The notes beneath the pieces are model-generated. The model searched no databases and had not been told where the DNA came from. It worked only from the letters and a program-made list of their open reading frames with translations. The translations under genes and the position numbers were made by a program. Shown piece by piece: positions 34,004 through 44,677 of a DNA stretch of 64,000 bases (positions are counted from its first letter, which is position 1; each line of letters begins with the position of its first letter). The DNA is from AC-32 sp963719275 (GTDB lineage Bacteria; Actinomycetota; Thermoleophilia; Gaiellales; Gaiellaceae): the NCBI GenBank assembly GCA_963719275.1, contig CAVRBT010000007.1, forward strand, positions 1-64,000, read 5' to 3'.

Positions 34004-34903
34004 GTGCCTGAACTGTTGCAAATCGCGCCGGAAGTGCAACAAACCCTCCACGAGGGCGGCGCAGTCGTGGCGCTCGAGACTACGCTCGTCGCACACGGTT
34101 TCCCACCCGGGGTGGGGGTGGAGGTGGGACAGGCGGCGGAGGCGGCGGTCAGGTCCGAGGGGGCCGTGGCTGCAACGGTCGGCGTGCTCGACGGCGCCCT
34201 CGTCGTCGGCCTCGACGAGGACCAGCTCGCGCGCCTCGGCGAGGCCGGCCCCGAGGCGCGCAAGGCCGGTCCCCGCGATCTCGGCGCCTGCGTCGCGAGC
34301 GGCGATCTCGGCGCGACCACCGTCGGCGGCACGCTCGCGGCCGCTCGCCTCGCCGGGATCCGCTTCATGGGCACCGGCGGGATCGGCGGCGTCCACCGCG
34401 GCTACGCGGAGCGGCCGGACGTCTCGGCCGACCTGGCCCAGCTCGCACGCACGCAGGCGCTCGTCGTCTCCTCCGGGATCAAGTCGCTGCTCGACGTGCC
34501 CGCGACGGCCGAGCTGCTCGAGACGCTCGGCATTCCCGTCCTCGGCTACCGCACCGGCGAGCTCCCGCTCTTCTACAGCGCGGGCGGCGGCCCGCCCGTC
34601 TCAGCACGCGTCGAGTCGCCCGAAGAGGCCGCGCGCACGGCCGCCGCCCACTGGGACCTCGGGGGCGCCGCGCTCCTCCTCGCACGGGACCCCGATCACG
34701 GGATCGACGTCGAGCCGCTCGTCGAGGAGGCGCTACGGCAGGCGGCCGAGCAGCGCATCACAGGCCAGGCCGTGACGCCGTTCGTCCTCGCGTACCTGCA
34801 CGAGAGCACCGCCGGACGGACGCTCGAAGTCAACCGCGAGCTGATCGTCGCGAACGCGCGCCTCGCGGCGCAGGTCGCCGTCGCCGCGGTCGCTACTCGC
34901 TGA
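34004..34903 (+). CDS. psuG: Pseudouridine-5'-phosphate glycosidase
   Basis: Cleaves pseudouridine 5'-phosphate to uracil and ribose-5-phosphate, breaking a C-C glycosidic bond. The 299 residues have the family pattern: VVALETTLVAHGFPPGVG, GDLGATTVGGTLAAARLAGIRFMGTGGIGGVHRG, SSGIKSLLDVPATAELLETLGIPVLGYRT, LPLFYSAGGGPPV and YLHESTAGRTLEVNRELIVANARLAAQVA. The start is GTG at 34004, just before VPELLQIAPEV. Its 3' end overlaps the convergent GYD gene by 11 bases. With the upstream kinase this makes a full pseudouridine salvage pair. Confidence 0.93.
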   Translation: MPELLQIAPEVQQTLHEGGAVVALETTLVAHGFPPGVGVEVGQAAEAAVRSEGAVAATVGVLDGALVVGLDEDQLARLGEAGPEARKAGPRDLGACVASGDLGATTVGGTLAAARLAGIRFMGTGGIGGVHRGYAERPDVSADLAQLARTQALVVSSGIKSLLDVPATAELLETLGIPVLGYRTGELPLFYSAGGGPPVSARVESPEEAARTAAAHWDLGGAALLLARDPDHGIDVEPLVEEALRQAAEQRITGQAVTPFVLAYLHESTAGRTLEVNRELIVANARLAAQVAVAAVATR

Positions 34904-35180
34904 ACGACGAGAGGAACTCGTCCACCGACAGCGCCGTCAGCGTCTGCAGCTTGGCGCTGCCGCGCGCCCCGAGCGCCACGGACACGCGCGCGATCGTCTC
35001 GGCGTCGGGCGCCTCGACCACGTTGACGAAGTCGAACGGCCCGAGCGTCGCCCACTGGTGCAGAACCTTCGCGCCGAGCTCCTCGACGTCACGGTTGACC
35101 TCCCGCAGCCGGTCGGGGTTCGCCTTCAGCGTCTGCACGCCCTGGGCGGTCAGGCTCGTCAGCATGATGTAGGTCGGCAT
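34893..35180 (-). CDS. GYD domain protein
   Basis: A 95-residue ferredoxin-like-fold protein of the GYD family: MPTYIMLTSLTAQGVQTLKANPDRL, LGAKVLHQWATLGPFDFVNVVEAPD, and SAKLQTLTALSVDEF. Homologues are small and of unknown function. It lies downstream of a membrane-protein gene whose frame overlaps it by 92 bases on the same strand. Start ATG; GAGGAGCC lies about seven bases upstream, a fair ribosome-binding site. Confidence 0.85.
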   Translation of the reverse strand: MPTYIMLTSLTAQGVQTLKANPDRLREVNRDVEELGAKVLHQWATLGPFDFVNVVEAPDAETIARVSVALGARGSAKLQTLTALSVDEFLSSFSE

Positions 35181-35870
35181 CGCGGCTCCTCCTCGATCGC
35201 GGACCGCCCGACTCTACTCGGGCCGCCTGGTCGAAGTAGAGGAGGCTCGCACCGAACACCACGACCGGCCAGAGCGCGCCCTCCGCGAGCGGCCGCGCGA
35301 TCTCGGCCGCCTGGCCGCTGCCCGCGTTGATCGCCACCGCGAGCACGCGCGTGCTGAGGTAGAAGGCAATCCCGAGCGCCGCCATTGCGCCGAGGGAGTG
35401 GATGTAGTCCGCGCGGCCGAGCTCGAGCCCGCGCTTCAGCGACGCGAAGACTCCCGTCCCCTCCAGCACCGCCGCGGGCACCGCGAGGCCGACGAGCGCC
35501 AGCCACGCGATCGCCGGGAGCACGTAGCCCAGCACCAGGATCGGGAACGGGATGAAGACGATCAGCCCGGCGACGAAGGCGACGGCGAGTTGCCTGCGCG
35601 GCACCGGCCGGTCGGCCGCGATCACGGCGGCGCCGACGTAGGTCAGCGTGATGAGCACCGCGCCCGGGACGAGCGCGAAGAGCAGGTAATCCCGGCCGTG
35701 CAGGCCGTTTGTCAACGCGCCGAAGATCCCGATCGGGATCCCGATGGCCAGCGCGGCCCAGAAGCGGCGGCCGTAGAGCCGGATCGCCTCCGCGATCAGC
35801 TGCCCGACCGGCCGGGTCTCGGGTGGCAGCGGCGGCGGCAGCGGCTCCTTCGTCCGGCCCCGGCGCGCCA

Positions 35871-35871
<1 letters not shown>
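35089..35871 (-). CDS. Multi-pass membrane protein, unknown function
   Basis: About 260 residues: a basic/Pro-rich start (ARRGRTKEPLPPPLPPETRP), then amphipathic PVGQLIAEAIRLYGRRFWA and five or six membrane helices (ALAIGIPIGIFGALTNG, LLFALVPGAVLITLTYVGAAVI, LAVAFVAGLIVFIPFPILVL, IAWLALVGLAVPAAVL, LGIAFYLSTRVLAVAIN, LWPVVVFGASLLYF). The fold recalls the DUF975/glycerophosphodiester membrane-domain type, but I cannot assign it. The last 36 residues run into the GYD gene in another phase and look unnatural, so the real stop may be near LLYFDQAARVE. Its ATG overlaps the clpB stop (ATGA). Confidence 0.65.
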
Positions 35872-38324
<2,453 letters not shown>

Positions 38325-38343
<19 letters not shown>

Positions 38344-38705
38344 TTTCGCTCCGGTAGTTGGGTGGGGTCGTAGAGCACGAGCTCGCGGCGGTACCGCCTG
38401 TGCACCTGCGCGATCGCGTCGCGCATCTCGCCCTCGAGCCGCTCCATCCGCGCGTGCATGCGCCGGAGCTGCTCCTCGAGGTCGAGCACGGCCTCGACGC
38501 CGGCGAGGTTGAGCCCGAGCTGTGTCGTCAGTTTCTGGATCAGTCGCAGCCGCTCGAGGTCGGCTTCCGAGTAGAGGCGGGTGTTCCCGGCGGTGCGCTT
38601 CGGCTGGACGAGACCCTTCTGTTCGTACATGCGCAGCGTCTGCGGGTGCATCCCGACGAGCTCGGCTGCGACGGAGATCATGTAGCGCGGACGGTCGTCC
38701 ATCAC
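38325..38705 (-). CDS. hspR: HspR, MerR-family heat-shock repressor
   Basis: Represses chaperone genes by binding HAIR palindromes, with DnaK as corepressor in known actinobacteria. The 126 residues start with the MerR winged helix (YMISVAAELVGMHPQTLRMYEQKGLVQPKRTAGNTRLYSEADLERL, cut: key parts HPQTLRMYEQKGL and NTRLYS), followed by a coiled-coil dimer helix and a basic C-terminus. It overlaps clpB by 19 bases and follows dnaJ, the standard dnaK-grpE-dnaJ-hspR order. GGGAGGTGACC lies upstream of the ATG. Confidence 0.93.
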
Positions 38706-38751
38706 CTGCGGTCACCTCCCGCGCGGGTCGTGCTCGCTGGCCGCGAAACGC

Positions 38752-38821
38752 CCGTCTCGCAAGGACGCAGGGAGCGTTCGTAGCCGGAGGCTACGGGCGC
38801 GACTGAGGACGCCACGAGACG
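38752..38821 (-). other. Nested hairpin between dnaJ and hspR
   Basis: Outer arms CCGTCTCG (38752-38759) and CGAGACGG (38814-38821) enclose an inner GTAGCC-GGA-GGCTAC stem at about 38780-38795. No U-tract. It may be a processing or attenuation site between dnaJ and hspR. No HAIR repeat is seen here. Confidence 0.4.
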
Positions 38822-38873
38822 GAGCGGTGCAGCGCCCCAGCGAGTGCGAGACGTGCGGGAGGGGGCCGCCATT

Positions 38874-39935
38874 TCAACTCCCCGCGTTCTGCAGCTGCTC
38901 CAGCAGCTCGCGCTGCTTCTTGGTCAGCTTCTTCGGCACCGTCAGCTTCACGCGCGCGAGGACGTCGCCGCGGCCTGAGCCCTTCAGCTTCGGCGCGCCC
39001 TTGCCCTTCACGCGCAGCAGCGTGCCGTCGGTCGTGCCCGGCTTGACCTTCACCGTCACCGAGCCGTCGGGCGTCGGCACCTCGACCTTCGCGCCGAGCG
39101 CGGCGTCGGGGTAGGACACCGGGACGTCCACGACGAGGTCGTCGCCACGGCGGGTGTAGGTCGACGACGGAGCCACGCGCGTGACCACGTACAGGTCGCC
39201 CGCCTCCGCGCCGCCGTAGCCGGCCTCGCCCTTGCCGCGCAGCTTGATCCGCGAGCCGTCCTTGACGCCTGCGGGGATCTTCACCGTGTAACGCTTCGTC
39301 CGCCGCTCGCGGCCGGTGCCGCGACAGGTCGGGCAGGGGTCCTCGATCACCGTGCCGTTGCCGCGGCAACGCGGGCACGGCTGCGAAAGCGCAAACAGGC
39401 CCTGGCTCTCGGCCTTGACGCCGCGGCCCTTGCACTCGGGGCAGAGGATCGGCGCCGTCCCCGGCCTGGCGCCCGAGCCGCCGCACTCGCGGCAGGCGGT
39501 CTCGAGCTGCACGGGGATCGTCGTCTCGACGCCCTTCAGGGAGTCCTCGAACGAGAGCCGGACCTCGACCTCGAGGTCGCTTCCGCGCCGCCCTCGCTGC
39601 TGCTGCTGCCCGCGGCCGCCGAACAGCCCGCCGAAGATGTCGCCGAGATCGCCGAGGTCGGCGAAGTCGAAGCCCTCGAAGTTGACGCCGCCGGGGCCGA
39701 ACCCGCCGCGGCCGTTCTCGGCGCCGAAACGGTCGTACTGCTTGCGCTTCTCGGGGTCGGAGAGCACGTCGTAGGCGTGCTGCACCTCCTTGAAGCGCTC
39801 CTCGGCGGACGAGTCCCCGGGGTTCGCGTCCGGGTGGTACTGGCGCGCGAGCTTGCGGTACGCCTTCTTGATCTCGTCCTGGCGTGCGCCCTTGGCGACC
39901 CCCAGGGTCTCGTAGAAGTCCCTAACCGACGCCAT
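38874..39935 (-). CDS. dnaJ: Chaperone DnaJ
   Basis: Hsp40 cochaperone that delivers substrates to DnaK and stimulates its ATPase. J domain with the HPD motif (LARQYHPDANPGD), a Gly/Phe region (GLFGGRGQQQQRG nearby), four CxxCxGxG zinc repeats (CRECGGSG, CPECKGRG, CPRCRGNG, CPTCRGTG), and the C-terminal substrate barrels (VSYPDAALGAKVEVPTPDG). The 353-residue length is slightly short but complete. Overlaps grpE by 14 bases; lies 168 bases upstream of hspR with a hairpin in the gap. Confidence 0.95.
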   Translation of the reverse strand: MASVRDFYETLGVAKGARQDEIKKAYRKLARQYHPDANPGDSSAEERFKEVQHAYDVLSDPEKRKQYDRFGAENGRGGFGPGGVNFEGFDFADLGDLGDIFGGLFGGRGQQQQRGRRGSDLEVEVRLSFEDSLKGVETTIPVQLETACRECGGSGARPGTAPILCPECKGRGVKAESQGLFALSQPCPRCRGNGTVIEDPCPTCRGTGRERRTKRYTVKIPAGVKDGSRIKLRGKGEAGYGGAEAGDLYVVTRVAPSSTYTRRGDDLVVDVPVSYPDAALGAKVEVPTPDGSVTVKVKPGTTDGTLLRVKGKGAPKLKGSGRGDVLARVKLTVPKKLTKKQRELLEQLQNAGS

Positions 39936-40431
39936 CGTCCCCCGGCTTGGGCGCGGCCACCACGACGCGCGCCGGCCGCACCACGCGGTCGCCGAGTGTG
40001 TAGCCCTTCTGGACGACCTCGATCACCGAGCCCTCCTCCGCGTCCGAGGGCTGCGAGAGCAGGGCCTCGTGGACGTGCGGGTCGAAGTGCCCGCCGGTGT
40101 CGATCTGGGCCAGGCCCTCGCGCCGGAGCGCGGCCGCGAGCTCGCGGTGCACGAGCCGGACGCCCTCCTCCAGCTTCGCCTCTTCGTGCTCCTCGGCGGC
40201 CGCAAGCGCGCGCTCGAGGTCGTCGAGCACGGGCAGCAGCTCCTTCACGAGCCGCTCGTGGGCGCGCGCGACCAGGCTCTCCTGGTCACGCGCGACCCGC
40301 TTGCGGTAGTTCTCGAACTCGGCCGCGACCCGCTTGAGGTCGTTCAGGTGCTCGTCGCGCTCGACCTCGAGCGCCGCCACCTGCTCCTCGAGCGTGGGCT
40401 CCGCCTGGGCGTTCGCCCTGTCCTCGCTCAC
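39922..40431 (-). CDS. grpE: Nucleotide exchange factor GrpE
   Basis: Releases ADP from DnaK. The 169 residues have an N-terminal coiled coil (LEEQVAALEVERDEHLNDLKRVAAEFENYRKRV in part: key AAEFENYRKR), a four-helix part and the C-terminal beta wing with GHFDPHVHEALLSQPSDAEEGSVIEVVQKGY and LGDRVVRPARVVVA. Start GTG overlaps the dnaK stop by four bases, so translation is coupled. Confidence 0.94.
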   Translation of the reverse strand: MSEDRANAQAEPTLEEQVAALEVERDEHLNDLKRVAAEFENYRKRVARDQESLVARAHERLVKELLPVLDDLERALAAAEEHEEAKLEEGVRLVHRELAAALRREGLAQIDTGGHFDPHVHEALLSQPSDAEEGSVIEVVQKGYTLGDRVVRPARVVVAAPKPGDDGVG

Positions 40432-42338
40432 GAGGTCTTGGCCTCCTCGTCGACGACCTCGGCGTCCTCGATCACCTCGTCGTCGGAGTCGGACGCCTCG
40501 CCGTTGCCGGACGCCTGCGCCTGCTGCTGCTGCGCCGAGGCCTGCGCGTAGACCGCCTCGGCCAGCTTCTGCGACGCCTCCTGGAGCGCGTCGCTCTTGG
40601 CGCGGATGTCCGCGAGGTCGTCGGTCTCGAGCGCCTGCTTGAGCTCCATCACTCGGCCCTCGATCGTCGAGGCCTCGCTCTCGTCGAGCTTGTCGCGGTG
40701 CTCCTTGAGGCTCTTCTCGGTCGCGTAGGCGAGGGACTCGGCCTGGTTCTTCGCGTCGGCCAGCTCGCGCAGGCGGTGGGCCTCGTCGGCGTGCGCCTCC
40801 GCGTCCTTGATCATCTGGTCGACCTCGTCCGGCTTCAGGCCCGAGCCGCCCTCGATCTTGATCTGCTGCTCGTTCCCGGTGCCGAGGTCCTTGGCCGAGA
40901 CGTTGATGATCCCGTTCGCGTCGATGTCGAAGGTGACCTCGATCTGCGGCATGCCCCGCGGCGCCGGCGGGATGCCGACGAGCTGGAACTTGCCGAGCGT
41001 CTTGTTGTAGAGCGCCATCTCCGACTCGCCCTGGAGCACGTGCACCTCGACGGAGGGCTGGTTGTCCTCGGCCGTGGTGAACGTCTCCGACTTCTTGGTC
41101 GGGATGGTGGTGTTGCGCTCGATCAGCCGCGTGAAGACGCCGCCCTTGGTCTCGATGCCGAGGCTCAGGGGGGTGACGTCGAGGAGCAGCACATCCTTGA
41201 CCTCGCCCTTGAGCACGCCGCCCTGGATGGCCGCGCCGACGGCGACGACCTCGTCCGGATTGACGCCCTTGTGCGGATCCTTGCCGATCAGCTGCTTGAC
41301 CTTCTCCTGCACCGCAGGCATGCGGGTCATGCCGCCGACGAGCACGACGTGGTCGATCTTCGAGGCGTCGATGCCCGCGTCGGCGAGGACCTGCTTCGTC
41401 GGGCCGACCGTGCGCTCGAGCAGCTCGGCCGAAAGCTCGTCGAGCTTGGCGCGTGTGAGCTGGAGGTCGAGGTGCTTCGGGCCCTCGGGGGTGGCGGTGA
41501 CGAACGGCAGGTTGATCTGCGTCGTCATCGTCGAGGAGAGCTCGATCTTCGCCTTCTCGGCCGCCTCGTACAGGCGCTGCAGGGCCATCTTGTCCTGCGA
41601 GAGGTCGATGCCCTGGTCGCGCTTGAACTCCGCGACCATCCAGTCCACGATCGCCTTGTCGAAGTTGTCGCCGCCGAGGTGGTTGTCGCCGTTGGTCGCC
41701 TTCACCTCGAAGACGCCCTCGCCGAGCTCGAGCACCGACACGTCGAACGTGCCGCCGCCGAGGTCGAAGACGAGGATCGTGTGGTCAGAGGCCTCCTTGT
41801 CGAGGCCGTACGCGAGCGCTGCGGCGGTCGGCTCGTTGATGATCCGCACGACGTTGAGCCCGGCGATCTTGCCGGCGTCCTTCGTCGCCTCGCGCTGCGC
41901 GTTGTTGAAGTAGGCCGGGACGGTGATCACCGCGTCGACGACCGCCTCGCCGAGGTACGCCTCGGCGTCGGCCTTGAGCTTCTGGAGGATCATCGCGCTG
42001 ATCTCCGGCGGCGCGTACTCCTTGCCGCCGGCCTTCACGCGCACGTCGCCGTTCGGGCCCTCCACGACCTCGTACGGGACGATCTTCATCTCCTCGCTTA
42101 CTTCGCCGTACTTGCGGCCCATGAAGCGCTTGATCGAGAAGATGGTGTTCTGTGGGTTCGTTACCTGCTGGCGCTTCGCGGGCGCCCCGACGAGCCGCTG
42201 GCCGTCATTGGTGAACGCGACGACGGACGGCGTGGTGCGCCCGCCCTCCGCGTTCGGGATGACCGCCGGCTCGCCGCCCTCGATCGCGCCGACACACGAG
42301 TTGGTCGTGCCGAGGTCGATTCCGATCGTCTTTGCCAT
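40428..42338 (-). CDS. dnaK: Chaperone DnaK (Hsp70)
   Basis: The central Hsp70 ATPase chaperone. N-terminal ATPase domain (IGIDLGTTNSCVGAIEGG, VFDLGGGTFDVSVLELG, VVLVGGMTRMPAVQ), linker with DVLLLDVTPLSLGIET, the substrate-binding domain and a helical lid ending in a Gln/Ala-rich and acidic tail. The 636-residue length and actinobacterial gene order are typical. The ATG has AAGGAGGAG nine bases upstream; a palindrome and a -10 box lie in the leader region. No CIRCE or clear HAIR element is seen. Confidence 0.97.
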   Translation of the reverse strand: MAKTIGIDLGTTNSCVGAIEGGEPAVIPNAEGGRTTPSVVAFTNDGQRLVGAPAKRQQVTNPQNTIFSIKRFMGRKYGEVSEEMKIVPYEVVEGPNGDVRVKAGGKEYAPPEISAMILQKLKADAEAYLGEAVVDAVITVPAYFNNAQREATKDAGKIAGLNVVRIINEPTAAALAYGLDKEASDHTILVFDLGGGTFDVSVLELGEGVFEVKATNGDNHLGGDNFDKAIVDWMVAEFKRDQGIDLSQDKMALQRLYEAAEKAKIELSSTMTTQINLPFVTATPEGPKHLDLQLTRAKLDELSAELLERTVGPTKQVLADAGIDASKIDHVVLVGGMTRMPAVQEKVKQLIGKDPHKGVNPDEVVAVGAAIQGGVLKGEVKDVLLLDVTPLSLGIETKGGVFTRLIERNTTIPTKKSETFTTAEDNQPSVEVHVLQGESEMALYNKTLGKFQLVGIPPAPRGMPQIEVTFDIDANGIINVSAKDLGTGNEQQIKIEGGSGLKPDEVDQMIKDAEAHADEAHRLRELADAKNQAESLAYATEKSLKEHRDKLDESEASTIEGRVMELKQALETDDLADIRAKSDALQEASQKLAEAVYAQASAQQQQAQASGNGEASDSDDEVIEDAEVVDEEAKTS

Positions 42339-42355
42339 GCGTTAGCTCCTCCTTG

Positions 42356-42380
42356 CTGAGAAAATCTCAGTCGGATGATA
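42356..42380 (-). promoter_or_regulatory. dnaK promoter -10 and overlapping palindrome
   Basis: On the minus strand TATCAT (42375-42380) is a good -10, then four bases, then the perfect palindrome CTGAGA-TTT-TCTCAG (42356-42370), which would span the transcription start, then AAGGAGGAG before the dnaK ATG. The palindrome is placed like an operator. It is not a match to the HAIR consensus CTTGAGT-N7-ACTCAAG known for HspR. Confidence 0.5.
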
Positions 42381-43251
42381 GCAAGGCTGGCCGCCACCCG
42401 ACGAGGCGTCGCAGGGTTGCCGCGGCGCTCGGTTCCGCGACGACGATGCCCGCGAAGATGACCGCGCAGCCGCCCCAGCCCAGCCAGCCGAGCCGGTCGT
42501 CTGCGAGCCAGTAGCCGAACAGCCCGGCGAACACGGTCTCGAGCGAGAAGACGATCGCGATCCGGGCCGCGCTCAGGCGCCGCTGCGCCCAGATCTGGAT
42601 CAGGTAGGCGAGGGCGCTCGCGAAGACGCCTGTGACGAGCAGCGCCCCCCACACCGTCCACCCGCGAGGCACCTCGAGCTGGCCGAGCGCCAGCGCGATG
42701 ACGAGGAAGCCGACGAAGCAGGCCGCCATCTCGACGAGCGTCAGCGCGATCGCGTCGTAGCGGTTCGCGTAGCGCTCGACCATCACGATCTGCAGCGCCT
42801 GCGCGGCCGTCGAGGCGAGCACCAGCAGGTTCCCGCCCGGCGAGCCGACGTGAACGCCGCTAAGCATCGCGAGCCCGAGGGTCGCCAGGGCGACGCCGAG
42901 CCATACCTCCAGCCCGACGCGCGTGCGGAAGAGCGCCAGCCCGAAGAGCGGCGTGAGCACCACGTACAGCCCGGTGATGAAGCCGGTGCTCGAGACCGTC
43001 GTGCGCTCGAGCCCGGCGGTCTGCAGCCCGATCCCCAACCCGAGCAGGATGCCGATCAGCGCGCCCGCCGCGAAACCGGAGCGACCGAGCGTCCGTACCC
43101 GCGTCCCGCCGGCGAGCGCCAGCGCGCCCGTCGCAATCGCGTACCGCACCGCCAGGAACGCGAACAACGGGTAGACGTCGATCGCGTCCTTCACCTGCAC
43201 GAATGTCACGCCCCATACGGCGGTGACGGCTATGAGCGCGACGAGAGCCAC
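42367..43251 (-). CDS. EamA/DMT-family transporter
   Basis: A ten-helix drug/metabolite transporter-superfamily permease with two EamA repeats. The N-terminus ALVALIAVTAVWGVTFVQVKDAID holds the WG-x-TF motif of repeat 1; later helices include GFITGLYVVLTPLFGLALF and ALAYLIQIWAQRRLSAARIAIVFSLETVFAGLFGYWL from repeat 2. The 294-residue length is standard. Substrate unknown. The GTG is preceded by TAGCGT and six bases (leaderless type). The 3' end overlaps the dnaK leader region by 14 bases. A partial copy of its 5' end lies directly upstream. Confidence 0.88.
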   Translation of the reverse strand: MALVALIAVTAVWGVTFVQVKDAIDVYPLFAFLAVRYAIATGALALAGGTRVRTLGRSGFAAGALIGILLGLGIGLQTAGLERTTVSSTGFITGLYVVLTPLFGLALFRTRVGLEVWLGVALATLGLAMLSGVHVGSPGGNLLVLASTAAQALQIVMVERYANRYDAIALTLVEMAACFVGFLVIALALGQLEVPRGWTVWGALLVTGVFASALAYLIQIWAQRRLSAARIAIVFSLETVFAGLFGYWLADDRLGWLGWGGCAVIFAGIVVAEPSAAATLRRLVGWRPALLSSD

Positions 43252-43260
43252 AGGTGAACG

Positions 43261-43383
43261 CTAAGACGGGCGCGCGGGCAGAGCCCGTGCGCCCTCTATG
43301 GACGGCACCGCAAGCGGCGCCTCGGCCTGGACGAAGGTGACCCTCCAGACGGCCGTGACCGCGATGAGCGCCAGTAGCGCCAC
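43261..43383 (-). pseudogene. Truncated tandem copy of the EamA gene 5' end, with promoter
   Basis: A 40-codon frame starting GTG reads ALLALIAVTAVWRVTFVQ, nearly the same as the start of the neighbouring EamA protein, then diverges and stops at TAG (43261-43263). About 60 bases are roughly three-quarters identical to the real gene's start. It keeps a leaderless-type promoter: TAGACT (43390-43395), six bases, GTG. The stop TAG forms the first half of the -10 box TAGCGT of the intact gene. Probably the relic of a partial duplication; a functional membrane microprotein cannot be excluded. Confidence 0.65.
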
Positions 43384-43508
43384 CGCGCGAGTCTAGGAGG
43401 GTGCCCTAGACGATGTCCTGGCTGCCTTCGCCCTGGGCCGGCTCGTCGTTGGTCTCGTCCCAGCCGCCGCCGTCGTCCTCATCGATAGCCCGCTGCGTCG
43501 GGTTGCAG

Positions 43509-43547
43509 CGTTCCGCCGGTTTCCTCCCGCGGAACGTCGGCTAGGCT
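43509..43547 (+). promoter_or_regulatory. moaA promoter region with inverted repeat
   Basis: Perfect inverted repeat CGTTCCGC-N12-GCGGAACG (43509-43536) followed by TAGGCT (43542-43547) six bases from the moaA ATG. The repeat sits in the -20 to -45 zone, where a regulator could bind. Confidence 0.4.
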
Positions 43548-43553
43548 CCGGGC

Positions 43554-44543
43554 ATGGAGCCGCTGCTGGATTCGTGGGGCCGCGAGATCAAGAGCGTTCG
43601 CGTCTCCGTCACCGACAAGTGCAACTTCCGCTGCCGCTACTGCATGCCGGCGGAGGGGCTCGAGTGGCTCCCGCGCGACGAGGTGCTCAGCTTCGAGGAG
43701 ACCGCGCGGCTCGTGCGCGTGCTGGCGGCGATGGGGGTCGAGGAGGTGCGCTTGACCGGCGGCGAGCCGCTCGTGCGGCGCGACGTGCCGGTGCTGGTGC
43801 GCCTGCTTGCCGAGACGCCTGGCGTGACCGATCTCTCGCTGACCACCAACGGTGTCCTGCTCGACCGACTGGCCGCCCCGCTCGTCGAGGCCGGGCTGAG
43901 TCGCTTGAACGTCTCGCTCGACTCGCTCTCGCACGTGCGCTTCGCGGAGATCACGCGCCGCGACGCTCTCGACCGCGTGCTCGCAGGGCTCCAGGAGGCC
44001 GAGCGCTACCCGCAGCTGCGGCCGATCAAGGTCAACTGCGTTGCGATGCGAGGGTTCACCGAGGTCGAGGTGCCCGCCCTCGCGGAGCTCGCGCGGCGAA
44101 AGCCGTACGTCGTCCGCTTCATCGAGTTCATGCCCCTCGACGCGGACGAGTCTTGGCGCGGGGACGACGTGCTCACCGGCGGCGAGATCCGCGCGCTGAT
44201 CGAGGAGCGCTGGCCGCTCGAGGAGATCCCCGCGAAGCCGTCCTCGACCGCGCGCCGCTTCCGCTTCGCCGACGGCGCCGGCGAGATCGGGTTCGTCAAC
44301 CCCGTCTCGGAGCCGTTCTGCTCGAGCTGCGACCGGATCCGGCTCACGGCCGACGGCCAGCTCCGGACGTGCCTGTTCTCACGGCGCGAGTGGGATCTGA
44401 AGACGCCCCTGCGCGACGGCGCCTCGGACGCCGAGCTCGAGCGCCTGATCCGCCTCGCCGTCCGCCACAAGGAGCTCAAGCACAAGATCAACGATCCTGG
44501 ATTTGTGCGCGCGTCGCGCTCGATGAGCCAGATCGGCGGTTAA
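43554..44543 (+). CDS. moaA: GTP 3',8-cyclase (molybdenum cofactor biosynthesis)
   Basis: A radical SAM enzyme making the first molybdopterin intermediate. The 329 residues have the CxxxCxxC cluster motif (VTDKCNFRCRYCMPAEG), RLTGGEPLVRRDVP, LNVSLDSL, the C-terminal second 4Fe-4S site (PFCSSCDRIRLTADGQLRTCLFS) and the double-Gly C-terminus SMSQIGG. TAGGCT lies exactly six bases before the ATG, so a leaderless transcript is likely. A CGTTCCGC/GCGGAACG inverted repeat is just upstream (43509-43536). No other moa gene is in the window. Confidence 0.95.
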   Translation: MEPLLDSWGREIKSVRVSVTDKCNFRCRYCMPAEGLEWLPRDEVLSFEETARLVRVLAAMGVEEVRLTGGEPLVRRDVPVLVRLLAETPGVTDLSLTTNGVLLDRLAAPLVEAGLSRLNVSLDSLSHVRFAEITRRDALDRVLAGLQEAERYPQLRPIKVNCVAMRGFTEVEVPALAELARRKPYVVRFIEFMPLDADESWRGDDVLTGGEIRALIEERWPLEEIPAKPSSTARRFRFADGAGEIGFVNPVSEPFCSSCDRIRLTADGQLRTCLFSRREWDLKTPLRDGASDAELERLIRLAVRHKELKHKINDPGFVRASRSMSQIGG

Positions 44544-44677
44544 GCGGCAAGTCGAGCTCTCGAGCCTGTGCGACTGACGCCGAGGCCGCTTTTCCAGGAG
44601 GTGCCCGGCATCCCGGCACCCTACTGCGCCGTATGGAATAGTCCGCGCCGAACAGGTCGTTAGACTTTTCGAGTCCC

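Noticed and set aside
42339..42400. HAIR or CIRCE element upstream of dnaK
   Set aside because: Neither consensus is present; only the CTGAGA palindrome is, which is reported separately.
43404..43500. Acidic minus-strand tail (IDEDDGGGWDETNDEPAQGEG) before moaA
   Set aside because: Looks protein-like but has no start codon and meets a stop upstream; may be a relic, too weak to annotate.
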